Shown: positions 43,951-52,835, counted from the first letter of the stretch. The stretch is 64,000 nucleotides of DNA from DASTFP01 sp963816855 (GCA_963816855.1 CAWFMA010000036.1:1-64000); one strand, 5' to 3'. The notes: generated by a model from the sequence alone, not told the origin. Numbers and translations: made by a program.

Positions 43951-45837
43951 ATGCCCAGGTTTTCTCCGATTGCCGGGGCGCGCCTCTTGTGCGGGTTAGG
44001 CGCCGCCGCGATCGGCATTTTCCTGCTTCTTGCCGCAAAACCGTGGAGTGTTCATCTTCCGCAGGGCAAGGCCTTCAAGGTTCACGATTTCGCTGTGGTT
44101 TACGAATGGTGGGCCGCGGCGATCAATCTCCTCCTTGTAGGGATGCTCGGCGCGACCGCGGGCTGGTGGCTTAGGCTCGCCCCGCCCCCTCGGACCCCCT
44201 GGCTTCCCAAGCCTGCAACCCATCGGTGGTTCTGGCCGTTGGTCATTGTCGCAATGGCCGTGACGGCGTCTTGGGGATTTCAGCGCCTGCCACAAAGCTT
44301 ATGGGACGACGAAGACTCCAGCTTGCACCGGGCTATTCTCGGCCAATATCGACGCGATAAAAATGGTGAACCGGTATTGCGGGAGACGACCTGGGAAACC
44401 GCGCTCTGGAACTACTGGAAACCTGCCAACCACCAGCTCGAAACGGTCCTTTCGAAAGCGTGTCTGCAAGCGTGGCGAGCGACAACGCGGCCGACTGGAT
44501 TGCAATTTAGCGAAGCGGTGCTGCGCCTGCCCTGTCTGGTTTCGGGAATCCTCTCGGTTGCGGCTCTGGCGCTGTTGTTGAAGCGTCTTGGCTTCGAACG
44601 GGCGGGCGTGATCGCGGGGTTCATCCTGTCGATGCATCCCTGGCACGTGCGCTATGCGACCGAACTTCGCGGCTATATTTTCACGCTGCTGTTCGGGCCG
44701 TTGTTGATCTACTTTCTGATCCAGGCGGTTGACTCCGGACGCTGGCGCTGGTGGATTTGCTTTGCCGCTTCGGAGCTGGCGCTGCTTTACGCCTACCCCG
44801 GATGCCTTTACATGGCGGCGATCGCGAACCTCTGCGGTATCGTCGCTTTGCTCCTCAGGCATCAGACTGGAGAAGCGCGTTTGCAACATCTCCTCCGCCT
44901 GCTGGTGGCCAGCGGGGTCGCTGGCATGATCTATTTGCAGTTGATGCTGCCATGCGTTCCGCAGCTCATGAACTATTTCAAGACGGAACGTGCCTTGGGC
45001 GAGGTCGGCCTGCGCTGGCATCGGAATGTCGCTGCCCATTTCTTGGCCGGGATACCCTGGAACAATTCAGACGACCCAACCGCTGGCTATCAGGAACTCC
45101 AGTGGACCGCCCAGACACACCCGGTGATTTTCTCCTTGCTCCGCCTTGCCGCTCTTGGATGTCTTCTGGCCGGCGTTCTGCGCATGGCGCGGTCTCAACC
45201 CGCGGGCTGGATCGTCTTGGCGGCGTGGCTGCTCCCCGGACCGCTCGTTTACCTCGTCTCGCGCTCGAAAGGTTACTATCTTTACGAATGGTATCTGTTT
45301 TTTTCGCTGTCCGGTGTCGTCGGATTTGCGGCTTTGGGTCTGGACTGGGCGATAGCGCCGGCTCGACGCGTTAGCCGCCTCGCGCCCGCGGGGCTGGCGG
45401 CGTTGGTAATAGCCGTCTTCTTCGTCGCGACAGAACCGCAGCGAAAATGGCTCGTCGCCCACTCGCTTCAGCCGATGCGCGAAGCGGTTCTGGTGACGCG
45501 TCCGACCCTCGATCCTTTTGACCCTCGTCAAAAGGCCGTCGTCACCCTCTCGGCCACGGGGGTTCCATGGTCCTACGACCCGAACATTTTCGTTATCTCG
45601 AGCGTGGAGCAACTCGTGCAGCATTTGCAGGGCGTCGATAGGGATGGCCGAACGCTTTATGTGAACTTTGCCAACGCCTGGAGCCTGGCCGCGGCCGCGC
45701 CGAAGCTCTTCGCCATGATCGAAGACGATCGGTTGTTCGAAAAGACTGCGGAGATCCAGGGTTTCGACCCGACGCTGACCACGTTTGTCAGGAAATACAA
45801 GCACGGGTCGATTTCCGGTTATCCGCTTTCGGACTGA
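43951..45837 (+). CDS. polytopic membrane protein, possible GT-C glycosyltransferase 3
   Basis: The 628-residue protein has an N-terminal part with two helices, then the clear text QRLPQSLWDDEDSSLHRAIL. The acidic loop WDDEDS fits the catalytic DxD-like position of GT-C (PMT/ArnT-like) enzymes. Many helices and a C-terminal hydrophilic domain of about 150 residues follow, with the end VRKYKHGSISGYPLSD. ATG 43951 is two bases after the previous stop. A longer frame open from 43519 runs inside the other gene and is not real. The three genes together may glycosylate a surface lipid or polymer. Confidence 0.65.
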   Translation: MPRFSPIAGARLLCGLGAAAIGIFLLLAAKPWSVHLPQGKAFKVHDFAVVYEWWAAAINLLLVGMLGATAGWWLRLAPPPRTPWLPKPATHRWFWPLVIVAMAVTASWGFQRLPQSLWDDEDSSLHRAILGQYRRDKNGEPVLRETTWETALWNYWKPANHQLETVLSKACLQAWRATTRPTGLQFSEAVLRLPCLVSGILSVAALALLLKRLGFERAGVIAGFILSMHPWHVRYATELRGYIFTLLFGPLLIYFLIQAVDSGRWRWWICFAASELALLYAYPGCLYMAAIANLCGIVALLLRHQTGEARLQHLLRLLVASGVAGMIYLQLMLPCVPQLMNYFKTERALGEVGLRWHRNVAAHFLAGIPWNNSDDPTAGYQELQWTAQTHPVIFSLLRLAALGCLLAGVLRMARSQPAGWIVLAAWLLPGPLVYLVSRSKGYYLYEWYLFFSLSGVVGFAALGLDWAIAPARRVSRLAPAGLAALVIAVFFVATEPQRKWLVAHSLQPMREAVLVTRPTLDPFDPRQKAVVTLSATGVPWSYDPNIFVISSVEQLVQHLQGVDRDGRTLYVNFANAWSLAAAAPKLFAMIEDDRLFEKTAEIQGFDPTLTTFVRKYKHGSISGYPLSD

Positions 45838-45884
45838 TTTTCGGGATTGCCGGAATCGGGCAGCTCCGGATACAAGTAGACGGG

Positions 45885-46256
45885 ATGCTTAAAGATTACA
45901 TTCCGGTCCTTCTTCATGTGATCGTCGCGGTGGGCTTCGCCACGGTCGTACTTTTGCTGAACCTCCTTCTCGGTCGGGCGGGCAAAAGGACAGCGATCAA
46001 GGACACTGCTTACGAGTGCGGCGTGGTCCCCGAACCGGGCCCCCAGCCGCGCTTTAGCGTGAAGTTTTATCTTGTGGCGATGCTTTTCATCCTGTTCGAT
46101 ATCGAGATCGTCTTCATGTATCCGTGGGCGGTGGTGTTCAGGGCGTTTGTCGCGGAATTCGGCTCCATGATTCTTTGGAGCATGTTCAGCTTTATTATCA
46201 TTCTGCTGTTCGGATACCTCTATGCGATCAAGAAGGGCGGCCTTGATTGGAGCTGA
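45885..46256 (+). CDS. nuoA: NADH-quinone oxidoreductase subunit A
   Basis: NuoA is a small membrane subunit of complex I next to the quinone site. The 123-residue protein has three transmembrane helices, with the conserved loop DTAYECGVVPEPGPQPRFSV including the redox-switch cysteine (YECG) and then KFYLVAMLFILFDIEIVFMYPW. These are the strongest family marks. It is followed by a Dabb-type gene and not by nuoB, so it stands outside the usual operon; other nuo genes must be elsewhere. Confidence 0.93.
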   Translation: MLKDYIPVLLHVIVAVGFATVVLLLNLLLGRAGKRTAIKDTAYECGVVPEPGPQPRFSVKFYLVAMLFILFDIEIVFMYPWAVVFRAFVAEFGSMILWSMFSFIIILLFGYLYAIKKGGLDWS

Positions 46257-46268
46257 CCCGTTCCGACC

Positions 46269-46580
46269 ATGATTTATCATCTCGTTCTTTTCAAGCTCAA
46301 GCCCGAGGCGGATGAGGCCAAAATCGAGTGGATGATGCGGGAAACTCGCATTCAGCTCCTTAGGATTCCCGAAGTGCTAAGCATTCGATGCGGCAAACGG
46401 GTGGATGCCGGGGCGGAATGGCCCTTCTTCCTTTCCGTCGAATTGGACTCGATCGAAAAGCTTCCACTTTACCGGGAGGATCCGCATCACGTGAAGTTCG
46501 TCGAGGAAGTCATCAAGCCCAACATCGCAGAGCGTCTGGCCCTCGATTATGCGATGGAACCCGGCACCAAGGCGAGATAG
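46269..46580 (+). CDS. Dabb (stress-responsive A/B barrel) domain protein
   Basis: The 103-residue protein has the ferredoxin-like dimeric alpha/beta barrel: MIYHLVLFKLKPEADEAKIE, WMMRETRIQLLRIPEVLSIR, CGKRVDAGAEWPFFLSVEL, LPLYREDPHHVKFVEEVIKP. The histidine in DPHHVKFVEEV is typical. The Dabb family has no single function; members appear with stress response and polyketide pathways. It follows nuoA by 12 bases. Its 3' end overlaps the convergent aminotransferase by 34 bases. Confidence 0.85.
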   Translation: MIYHLVLFKLKPEADEAKIEWMMRETRIQLLRIPEVLSIRCGKRVDAGAEWPFFLSVELDSIEKLPLYREDPHHVKFVEEVIKPNIAERLALDYAMEPGTKAR

Positions 46581-47932
46581 CCTTTGAGCTTTTGCTTCAG
46601 ATAGTCGATTTCCGCATCGGAAGTCTCAAACGACGGGGTGAAGGAGAGCACGTTGCCAGGTTCGCCGCCGCCAAGCAGGATCAGGCCGTCCTGCAACCCG
46701 CGGCGCATGATTTCCGAGGCCAGCGCGCCATACGGTTCGCCGCGCGGTCCCACGAGTTCGACCCCGACCAGTGCACCCACGCCGCGCACATCGCCAATCC
46801 AGGGCGAGCTCAGCGCCTTCAGGGAATCCTTGAGTCTCCGGCCCGTCTTGCGGGCGGCTGACCGGGTGGATTCCTTCAGGTGCTCCGCGATCGACGCCAA
46901 TGCCATTGCGCAGCCGAGAGGATTTCCGAGGGTGGTACTTGTGTGAAGCGCCTCTCCCCGGGAAGCCGGCCAGGCATCCATGACGTCCGCCCGCCCCACA
47001 CACGCCGAGAGAGGAAACCCGCCGGTCAGCGCCTTTCCCAGGCAGATCAAATCGGGAGCTATGTCGGAGTGTTCGCACGCAAAAAGCTTTCCCGTGCGGT
47101 TGAAGCCCGTGTAAATCTCGTCCAGCACCAGGAGAAGCTTCTCCTCGTCGCAAATCCGCCTCAGCAGCCGCAGAAAATCCCGCGGCGGCACGACTTCGCC
47201 CCCCCGTCCCTGAATCGGCTCCACCAGGACACACCCAATCTCTCTTTGTCTGAGGGTCGAAACCAGCTGCGTTTGCAACTCCCGGAGACAGGCGGTCGAA
47301 CAATTGGGAAACGGCGTCCCCTCCAGGCGGAATCCCTCTTTTCTTCCAAAGGGGCAACGGAAGCAACTTGGATAAGGGAGCTTGACCGAAAACCGCCCGA
47401 GCTGGCTTTGAAATGGCTCTCGAAACGCGGGCATGCCGATGGTCTCCAAGGCCCCAAAACCGAGGCCGTGATACCCTCCCGTGAACGAAATGACCCCTGG
47501 CTTTCCACTATGGAGAAGTGCGGTTTTCAACGCCGCCTCGACCGCCTCAGACCCCGAGTTGCAGAGGATCGTCTTCCCTCTGCCGAGGCCCCATCTTTCA
47601 AAGGTAATCCGGCTGAGCTCTTCGCAGAGATCCGCTTTGGCCGAGGCTGGATGCACGTCTCCCATCGCGTGCAGGAGTTTGTCCGCCTGGCCTTGGAGCG
47701 CCGCGCGAATCGGCGCAGCTCCATGCCCGAGACCCGTCACCCCAAAGGCCGTCGTGAAATCCAGAAAGCGATTGCCATCGACATCCCAGACGTTCACGCC
47801 AGCTGCGCGCTCCCAAAAGATCGGGAAATCCTCGGACAGCCAGGTCACTTCACGAGCCTCGAATCGCGAAAGCTTCTCCGCGCAGTCCCGGGATCGTGGG
47901 CCAGGAATCCGCGTTACGATTTCGGGCAGCAT
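46547..47932 (-). CDS. class III PLP-dependent aminotransferase
   Basis: The 461-residue protein is a fold-type I class III aminotransferase of the ornithine/GABA type. Family pieces are LCNSGSEAVEAALKTALLHS (phosphate loop), SFTGGYHGLGFGALE, LLLVLDEIYTGFNRTGKLFA (Asp to the pyridine nitrogen) and the PLP lysine in LICLGKALTGGFPLSACVG. A cysteine-rich insertion, about residues 197-225 (YPSCFRCPFGRKEG, then FPNCSTACLRE), resembles the iron-sulphur cysteines of some GABA aminotransferases. The substrate is unknown. Its stop side overlaps the Dabb gene by 34 bases. Confidence 0.88.
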   Translation of the reverse strand: MLPEIVTRIPGPRSRDCAEKLSRFEAREVTWLSEDFPIFWERAAGVNVWDVDGNRFLDFTTAFGVTGLGHGAAPIRAALQGQADKLLHAMGDVHPASAKADLCEELSRITFERWGLGRGKTILCNSGSEAVEAALKTALLHSGKPGVISFTGGYHGLGFGALETIGMPAFREPFQSQLGRFSVKLPYPSCFRCPFGRKEGFRLEGTPFPNCSTACLRELQTQLVSTLRQREIGCVLVEPIQGRGGEVVPPRDFLRLLRRICDEEKLLLVLDEIYTGFNRTGKLFACEHSDIAPDLICLGKALTGGFPLSACVGRADVMDAWPASRGEALHTSTTLGNPLGCAMALASIAEHLKESTRSAARKTGRRLKDSLKALSSPWIGDVRGVGALVGVELVGPRGEPYGALASEIMRRGLQDGLILLGGGEPGNVLSFTPSFETSDAEIDYLKQKLKGYLALVPGSIA

Positions 47933-48068
47933 CGGGTTCCGGAAAAAGGATAATCGCCGGGCGAAACGCGACCCGAACAGGCAACTCGCCTCGCGATCGG
48001 GCGGGCGCTGAGGCCAAACGTCTGCTTCCGGACGGAAAGCGGCGGGTTCGAGAACTTCCCCCGGGCGC

Positions 48069-49484
48069 TCAAGCCGCTACGGGCGTTTTCCTAATGCCAA
48101 GGAGGCGCTCAAAGAGCTCGATATGCGCGCGCGCCGCGCCCTCCAGGGAAAAATCCGCGCTGCGGGATCTTTTGCGCACGGTCTCGCGATGCGAGGCATC
48201 GCCGATGGCCCGCAAGGCCTTCCGGCATCCGTCAAGCAGACCGTCCGTCGTCCGGGAAGAAAAGACAAAACCGTTGCCCGAGCCCCCCTGCTCCCAGTCG
48301 CGGACAAACTGAAAGAGACCTGGACATTGGGCCGTCAAAGGAATCGCTCCCAAGGCCATCGCCTGAAGCAACCTGGTCGCGTGCGGTTCGACAGGCCCTG
48401 GAATCAAAAAGACGTCGGCGCCCGCCAGGGCTTTGCGCGCAAACGTGTCGTCGAGCTCAGGAACGTGGACGAACCGTTTCCGGTGCTTGCGTTCCGCAAT
48501 TTCCAGCGCCGTCACATGCTCGGCTCCGACAGCGCCTGCCAGAATGACGCGCACGTCATCCGCGAGGAGGCGATCCAACGCCTGGAAGAGAAGATCGAGC
48601 CCCTTCCCATTGCTGCTCTCGGGGAACGTGACAAAGACAGCCCGCGGCGACCCTTCCCCCATCCCGACCGTCGCAAGAAGCGCCGATCGATTCTTCTCGA
48701 AATTTTCGCCGGCAGCCGACTTCCACTCTCTCAGATCCGCGTTGAACGGAATGCCGTGAAGTTTGTGCTGGTGCTCGCGGAGGACGCTCTCCAACCCGCA
48801 CCCGTACTCGGGCGTTTGCGCTTCGCACACGTACCGCTCGCTCGGAAGTATCAACGCGTCTGCGAAAAGGATGCCGCCTTTGAGACAATTCATGCTCCCG
48901 TAATATTCCACGCCGTGCGCTGAGAAATAATCGCCGGGCAAATTGGTGAGACCGAAATCATAGCTCCAAAAGTTTCCTTGATAGGCCAACGTGTGCGGCG
49001 TCAGCACGGTGCGAAACGGCAGCCGGCGCTCGGAGACGAACACCGGCAGCAAAGCGGTTTGCCAGCCATTCGCATGCAGGATTTCCGGAGCCGGATTCAT
49101 GTTGGTGGCCAATTCGACGACGCATTTCGTGAAATAGATGAAACGCGCGGCGTTATCCTGGTAGTCGCGGCCGTCCACCCCGTAGAATCCCGACCGGTCG
49201 AAATACTCGTCCCGGGCAACAAGAAAGACCTGCACGCCCTCCGGCGTCTTCGTTTCGAAAACGTCGGCGGGAATCCCGGCGTTGCCAATCTGGACGTTGA
49301 AGCGAATGCGGGCCTTTTTCGTCTTGGGAGGCTTGCCCTCTCGAATCGCGCGGTAGTAGGGAAGCGCGACACTGACCTCGTGCCCCAGACGCTGGAGCTC
49401 GGTCGTCAATTCCGAGACGGCATCGGCCAGTCCCCCGGTTCGGGCAAAGGGTGTCATCTCGCTGGAGGCAACAAGAATTTTCAT
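48069..49484 (-). CDS. glgA: glycogen synthase (GT5 family), divergent
   Basis: GlgA uses ADP- or UDP-glucose to extend glucans. The 471-residue protein starts MKILVASSEMTPFARTGGLA, where the usual donor-binding KxGGL is RTGGL. The N-terminal half is standard (EILHANGWQTALLPVFVSER, FRTVLTPHTLAYQGNFWSYD). The C-terminal E-x7-E-like region is altered: PGPVEPHATRLLQAMALGAI keeps the first Glu but lacks the common CG (EPCGL). The sugar donor or product may therefore differ. ATG 49484. Its start is divergent from the CoaB-like gene with about 77 bases between. Confidence 0.8.
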   Translation of the reverse strand: MKILVASSEMTPFARTGGLADAVSELTTELQRLGHEVSVALPYYRAIREGKPPKTKKARIRFNVQIGNAGIPADVFETKTPEGVQVFLVARDEYFDRSGFYGVDGRDYQDNAARFIYFTKCVVELATNMNPAPEILHANGWQTALLPVFVSERRLPFRTVLTPHTLAYQGNFWSYDFGLTNLPGDYFSAHGVEYYGSMNCLKGGILFADALILPSERYVCEAQTPEYGCGLESVLREHQHKLHGIPFNADLREWKSAAGENFEKNRSALLATVGMGEGSPRAVFVTFPESSNGKGLDLLFQALDRLLADDVRVILAGAVGAEHVTALEIAERKHRKRFVHVPELDDTFARKALAGADVFLIPGPVEPHATRLLQAMALGAIPLTAQCPGLFQFVRDWEQGGSGNGFVFSSRTTDGLLDGCRKALRAIGDASHRETVRKRSRSADFSLEGAARAHIELFERLLGIRKTPVAA

Positions 49485-49561
49485 GGAGTCTCGATACCAC
49501 GCCGGGGGATTTCTGTCACTTCAGAGTTGAGAGCGCTTTCGCGAAAGTGGAGGCTCGGTTG

Positions 49562-50248
49562 ATGGCCCTCGCTCTCGTTACTTGCGGACCGGCTTACGAA
49601 CCGATCGACGGGGTCCGGCGCATCACCAACGAGTCCACGGGCGAAATCGGGACGATCCTTTCGGAAAGCTTGTCGGCGTTCGGTTTCGAGGTTCTTTGCC
49701 TTCGCGGCGAAATGTCCCGGCATCCCGCTCCAAAAAACGCCCGGGTCGTTTCGTTTTCGACGAATGGTTCGCTCATGAAGATCCTGGAAAAACTACCCAG
49801 TCAGCCTGCCGCATTTTTCCATGCGGCGGCGCTATCCGATTTCAGCGTGCGTAAGATTCAGGGGACTGAGGAAAGGCGCAAGATTCGCAGCGGGATCCGG
49901 GAACTCCAGATCACCCTGCGGCCGGCGGAGAAAATCCTGCCCCGCCTGCGAACGGTTTTCCCGCGGGCGCTGATCGTAGGCTGGAAATACGAACTCGACG
50001 GAACGCGGTCGGACCTGATCTCCCTCGCCCGGCAGCAAATGGAAAACTCGGAAACCGACGGGTGCGTCGTCAACGGCAGCGCCTACGGCGAGGGGTTCGG
50101 ATTTCTGGCGCGCGGGCGCGTGCACCTGCGTCATTCGATTGACAAGACCGAGCTGGCCGCATTTCTCGCCGCTTGGTCCCTCCAGGCGATCAACTCTCAA
50201 GAATCCGCCAAAGATGATCAACCCCCGCCTTCCCAATCAGGCCAATGA
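49562..50248 (+). CDS. phosphopantothenoylcysteine synthetase-like protein (CoaB domain only)
   Basis: CoaB joins 4'-phosphopantothenate and cysteine in CoA synthesis. The 228-residue protein begins LALVTCGPAYEPIDGVRRIT followed by NESTGEIG, the typical nucleotide-binding start of the CoaB domain. FFHAAALSDFSVRKI and the late NGSAYGEGFGFLARG complete the fold. The CoaC (decarboxylase) half is absent, so this would be a stand-alone CoaB. ATG 49562 begins the homology; an in-frame start at 49451 adds unrelated residues and runs into glgA. The 3' end overlaps exoD by 59 bases on the other strand. Confidence 0.8.
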   Translation: MALALVTCGPAYEPIDGVRRITNESTGEIGTILSESLSAFGFEVLCLRGEMSRHPAPKNARVVSFSTNGSLMKILEKLPSQPAAFFHAAALSDFSVRKIQGTEERRKIRSGIRELQITLRPAEKILPRLRTVFPRALIVGWKYELDGTRSDLISLARQQMENSETDGCVVNGSAYGEGFGFLARGRVHLRHSIDKTELAAFLAAWSLQAINSQESAKDDQPPPSQSGQ

Positions 50249-50837
50249 GCGCGGCGTAAATCGCCGCCACAACCGTCAGGGCATAGCCGCACAAGAGCAG
50301 CACCCCGTCTCGTTCCATCAGTCCCAAGGAGAGGAAGATAATCGCGAAGCCGGGAATCGTGTTGGTTAGGGGAAAGGGAGGCGGGATCGGCAAGCTTAGA
50401 ACCACTCCCGCGACGGCGATCGCCGTGCCGGTGACCATGCACATTCCCGGGCCCACGAGAAGAAATGTGAGCCGCGGCCGGATCACCCGCTCGACCTTCT
50501 CGCAAATCCTGCCGCCAAAATGCGTCATTTTTTCCAGGGCGGAGTAGGAAATGCGGCGATCCATGATGAAGCCAGGCAGCCAGGGCTCGCGCCCGAACGC
50601 GATGCGAAGCCCGCAGAGAGCAATCGCCAGGCCGAAAGGGATGGAAATGCCGGGCAAGGTCACAGGCGTTAAGAAAGGGAGACAGAGCACGATCACCACG
50701 AGTTGCAACCCTCGGCCGCGAAGAATCTTCACGATTTCACGGATGGTGAGCGGACGACCGGCCGCTTCAACCAAAAGGCGCCGCAAGGCCGCCGAGATCC
50801 GTTCGGGGGTGATGCCTGGGTCGGCGAGGTCATGCAT
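50190..50837 (-). CDS. exoD: ExoD-family membrane protein
   Basis: ExoD proteins are needed for exopolysaccharide production and alkali tolerance in rhizobia; the mechanism is unknown. The 215-residue protein has a short helical N-terminus (PERISAALRRLLVEAAGRPL) and four hydrophobic segments (LQLVVIVLCLPFLTPVTLPG, FLLVGPGMCMVTGTAIAVAG, PLTNTIPGFAIIFLSLGL, LLLCGYALTVVAAIYAALIG). FLTPVTLPGISIPFGLAIAL is the best family mark. ATG 50837 or GTG 50855 are possible starts. It overlaps the end of the CoaB-like gene by 59 bases. Confidence 0.85.
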   Translation of the reverse strand: MHDLADPGITPERISAALRRLLVEAAGRPLTIREIVKILRGRGLQLVVIVLCLPFLTPVTLPGISIPFGLAIALCGLRIAFGREPWLPGFIMDRRISYSALEKMTHFGGRICEKVERVIRPRLTFLLVGPGMCMVTGTAIAVAGVVLSLPIPPPFPLTNTIPGFAIIFLSLGLMERDGVLLLCGYALTVVAAIYAALIGLIGKAGVDHLWRILES

Positions 50838-50921
50838 ACAGCGGCACGTAATCACGCCTCCCCGGCGGGCGCAAATACTCTTGGCCTTGCAGCGAGGAGC
50901 AATTCAGCCGAAAACAATCCC

Positions 50922-52808
50922 ATGAACGAAGATCTCCAACAAGCCGTCGATGCTGGAAAACTGACGAGCGCCGCCGCCGAGACCCTCTCCCTCCTGGAGC
51001 CGGGCGCTTCCTGCCTTCACAAGAGTTGGGGCTTTGGGCGGGTGGCGGAGTGGAGTCTCTTGACCGGTCAGATCGTGGTCGATTTCGAATCCAAGAAGGG
51101 TCACGTCATGCAGGCCCAATATGCCGCGGACACGCTCCAGCCGATCCCGTCAAGTCACATTCTCGCCAGGAAGATTTCCGAACCGGAAGCCATCAAGACG
51201 CTCGCGCAGCAGGATCCCGCCTCGCTGCTTCGCGATATCCTCCGGGACCACGGCGGAAAGGCAACGATCGACCAGATCTCAGCATCTCTGGCTCCTCAGA
51301 TCTTCGATTCCGCGACCTTCAAGAAGTGGTGGGATGGCGCGAAAAAGAAACTCAAGGCGGATGGCCACTTCCAGCTTCCCTCCAAACGGACGGAGCCCGT
51401 CGTGCTGCTCGCCGCACGGTTGGTCCCCGGCAAGGGGCTGATCGAAAAGTTTCGTGGAGCACGCCATCTCAAGGACCAGGTGGCCGCTCTGGACCAAATT
51501 ACCCGCGCGCTCGACGATCTGGCTCACGAGGTCGAGGAGCTTCAGGCCCTCGCGGCGCAAATCGAGGATGCCGCGCATAAAGGCCGCAAACTGCAATCGG
51601 CTCAAGCGGTTGAATTGCTCCTCGCCCGCGACGAAATCCTCGCGCGCCATCAAGCGCTCAAGCCCGGCAAGGATGCTCCGCAGGTCGGCGACATTCTCCG
51701 CGGCGAACAATCTCGGTTGGCGGAGTTGCTCGCGGCCCTTCCCGCGGCCAAGCAACGCCGCTGTATCGAGCAACTTCCTGAAGCGTTCGGGGAACGCTGG
51801 GTTGAAACCGCGCTCCGCCTCACCCAAAACGTGCCCGCCCGACTCGTGGTCGAAATCGCCCGCCTTTTGGAAAAAGAGGGCCGGAGCGAGGAACTCGGCG
51901 CCGCCTTGGCGCGATCGATCAGCGAGCGCTCGGCCTCGTCGGAAATTCTTGCGTGGCTCTGCAAGGAACGGGGCGGCCCCTTCCCTGACCTATTTGGCGC
52001 GGACCTTTTTGGCGCGGTCTTGAGTGCCCTCGAACGAGATCAACTGGCCGAGAAACGTGGCGCTCGCCTCCACGACCTCCTTCTCGAGGATCGCAGCCTG
52101 GTTGGCGATCTCCTTGAATCCGCGGAACCCGACCGGGTGAGGGACGCCATGCGACGCCTCCTGCTCACCCCGGTCTTCGACGACCTCAACAAGCGCTCAC
52201 TCCTGGCCCGGATCGTCAAGCTCTACCCCGAGATGCAAAGCATGATCAGCGGCCAGGCCGAAGAACGCGAAGAGACCCTTACCGTTTCCTGGGCCAGTCT
52301 CGAGAGGCGGAAGGCAGAGTTCGAGGATCTCGTCAACCGGCAGATTCCCCAAAACACCAAGGATATCGCCATCGCCCGCTCGTACGGCGACCTCCGCGAG
52401 AACTTCGAATTCAAATCCGCCAAGGAGCAGCAGAGGGTTCTCATGCGCCGCCGTGCAGAGGCCGAGCGCGACCTTTTCCGGGCGCGCGGCACGAATTTCG
52501 AAAATCCCGACTCCACTCAGGTTTCCATCGGGACGGTCGTGACTTTCCAGGATTCGGCGGGCGTCGAGGAAACCTACACCCTGCTTGGCGCATGGGACAG
52601 CGCGCCCGAGCTGGGCATCATTTCCTACAAAGCCGTCATCGGCCAGGCGTTGCTTGGAAAATCTCCCGGCGAAAAGGCGGAACTGCCGACGGAGACGGGC
52701 TCGCGCAGCGTCACCATCAGGAAAATCGAACCCTTCAGAGATTTGGAAATTCTCTCCCAAAAAGTTCATCTGCTTTCGGAGCCGGCGGGAAGCCTGACGG
52801 TGTCCTAG
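50922..52808 (+). CDS. greA: GreA-type transcription elongation factor with long N-terminal extension
   Basis: The last about 180 residues are GreA. A coiled coil starts at LERRKAEFEDLVNRQI and carries ARSYGDLRENFEFKSAKEQQ, the conserved motif whose acidic neighbours rescue backtracked RNA polymerase. A C-terminal FKBP-like domain follows (QVSIGTVVTFQDS, LLGKSPGEKAELPTETGSRS). The first about 445 residues are unlike ordinary GreA (158 residues) and have SWGFGRVAEWSLLTGQIVVD, a strand block, and then long helices. Chlamydia and relatives have a GreA of this long form. ATG 50922 fits the domain start, after the leftward exoD. Total length is 628 residues. Confidence 0.9.
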   Translation: MNEDLQQAVDAGKLTSAAAETLSLLEPGASCLHKSWGFGRVAEWSLLTGQIVVDFESKKGHVMQAQYAADTLQPIPSSHILARKISEPEAIKTLAQQDPASLLRDILRDHGGKATIDQISASLAPQIFDSATFKKWWDGAKKKLKADGHFQLPSKRTEPVVLLAARLVPGKGLIEKFRGARHLKDQVAALDQITRALDDLAHEVEELQALAAQIEDAAHKGRKLQSAQAVELLLARDEILARHQALKPGKDAPQVGDILRGEQSRLAELLAALPAAKQRRCIEQLPEAFGERWVETALRLTQNVPARLVVEIARLLEKEGRSEELGAALARSISERSASSEILAWLCKERGGPFPDLFGADLFGAVLSALERDQLAEKRGARLHDLLLEDRSLVGDLLESAEPDRVRDAMRRLLLTPVFDDLNKRSLLARIVKLYPEMQSMISGQAEEREETLTVSWASLERRKAEFEDLVNRQIPQNTKDIAIARSYGDLRENFEFKSAKEQQRVLMRRRAEAERDLFRARGTNFENPDSTQVSIGTVVTFQDSAGVEETYTLLGAWDSAPELGIISYKAVIGQALLGKSPGEKAELPTETGSRSVTIRKIEPFRDLEILSQKVHLLSEPAGSLTVS

Positions 52809-52817
52809 CGAGAATCT

Positions 52818-52835
52818 GCTTGCCACGCGGCAAGC
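52818..52835 (+). other. stem-loop between greA and eno
   Basis: GCTTGCC and GGCAAGC form a perfect 7-bp stem with the loop ACGC. No T-run follows. It lies ten bases after the greA stop and about 43 bases before the eno start, so it could protect or attenuate the message. Confidence 0.35.
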
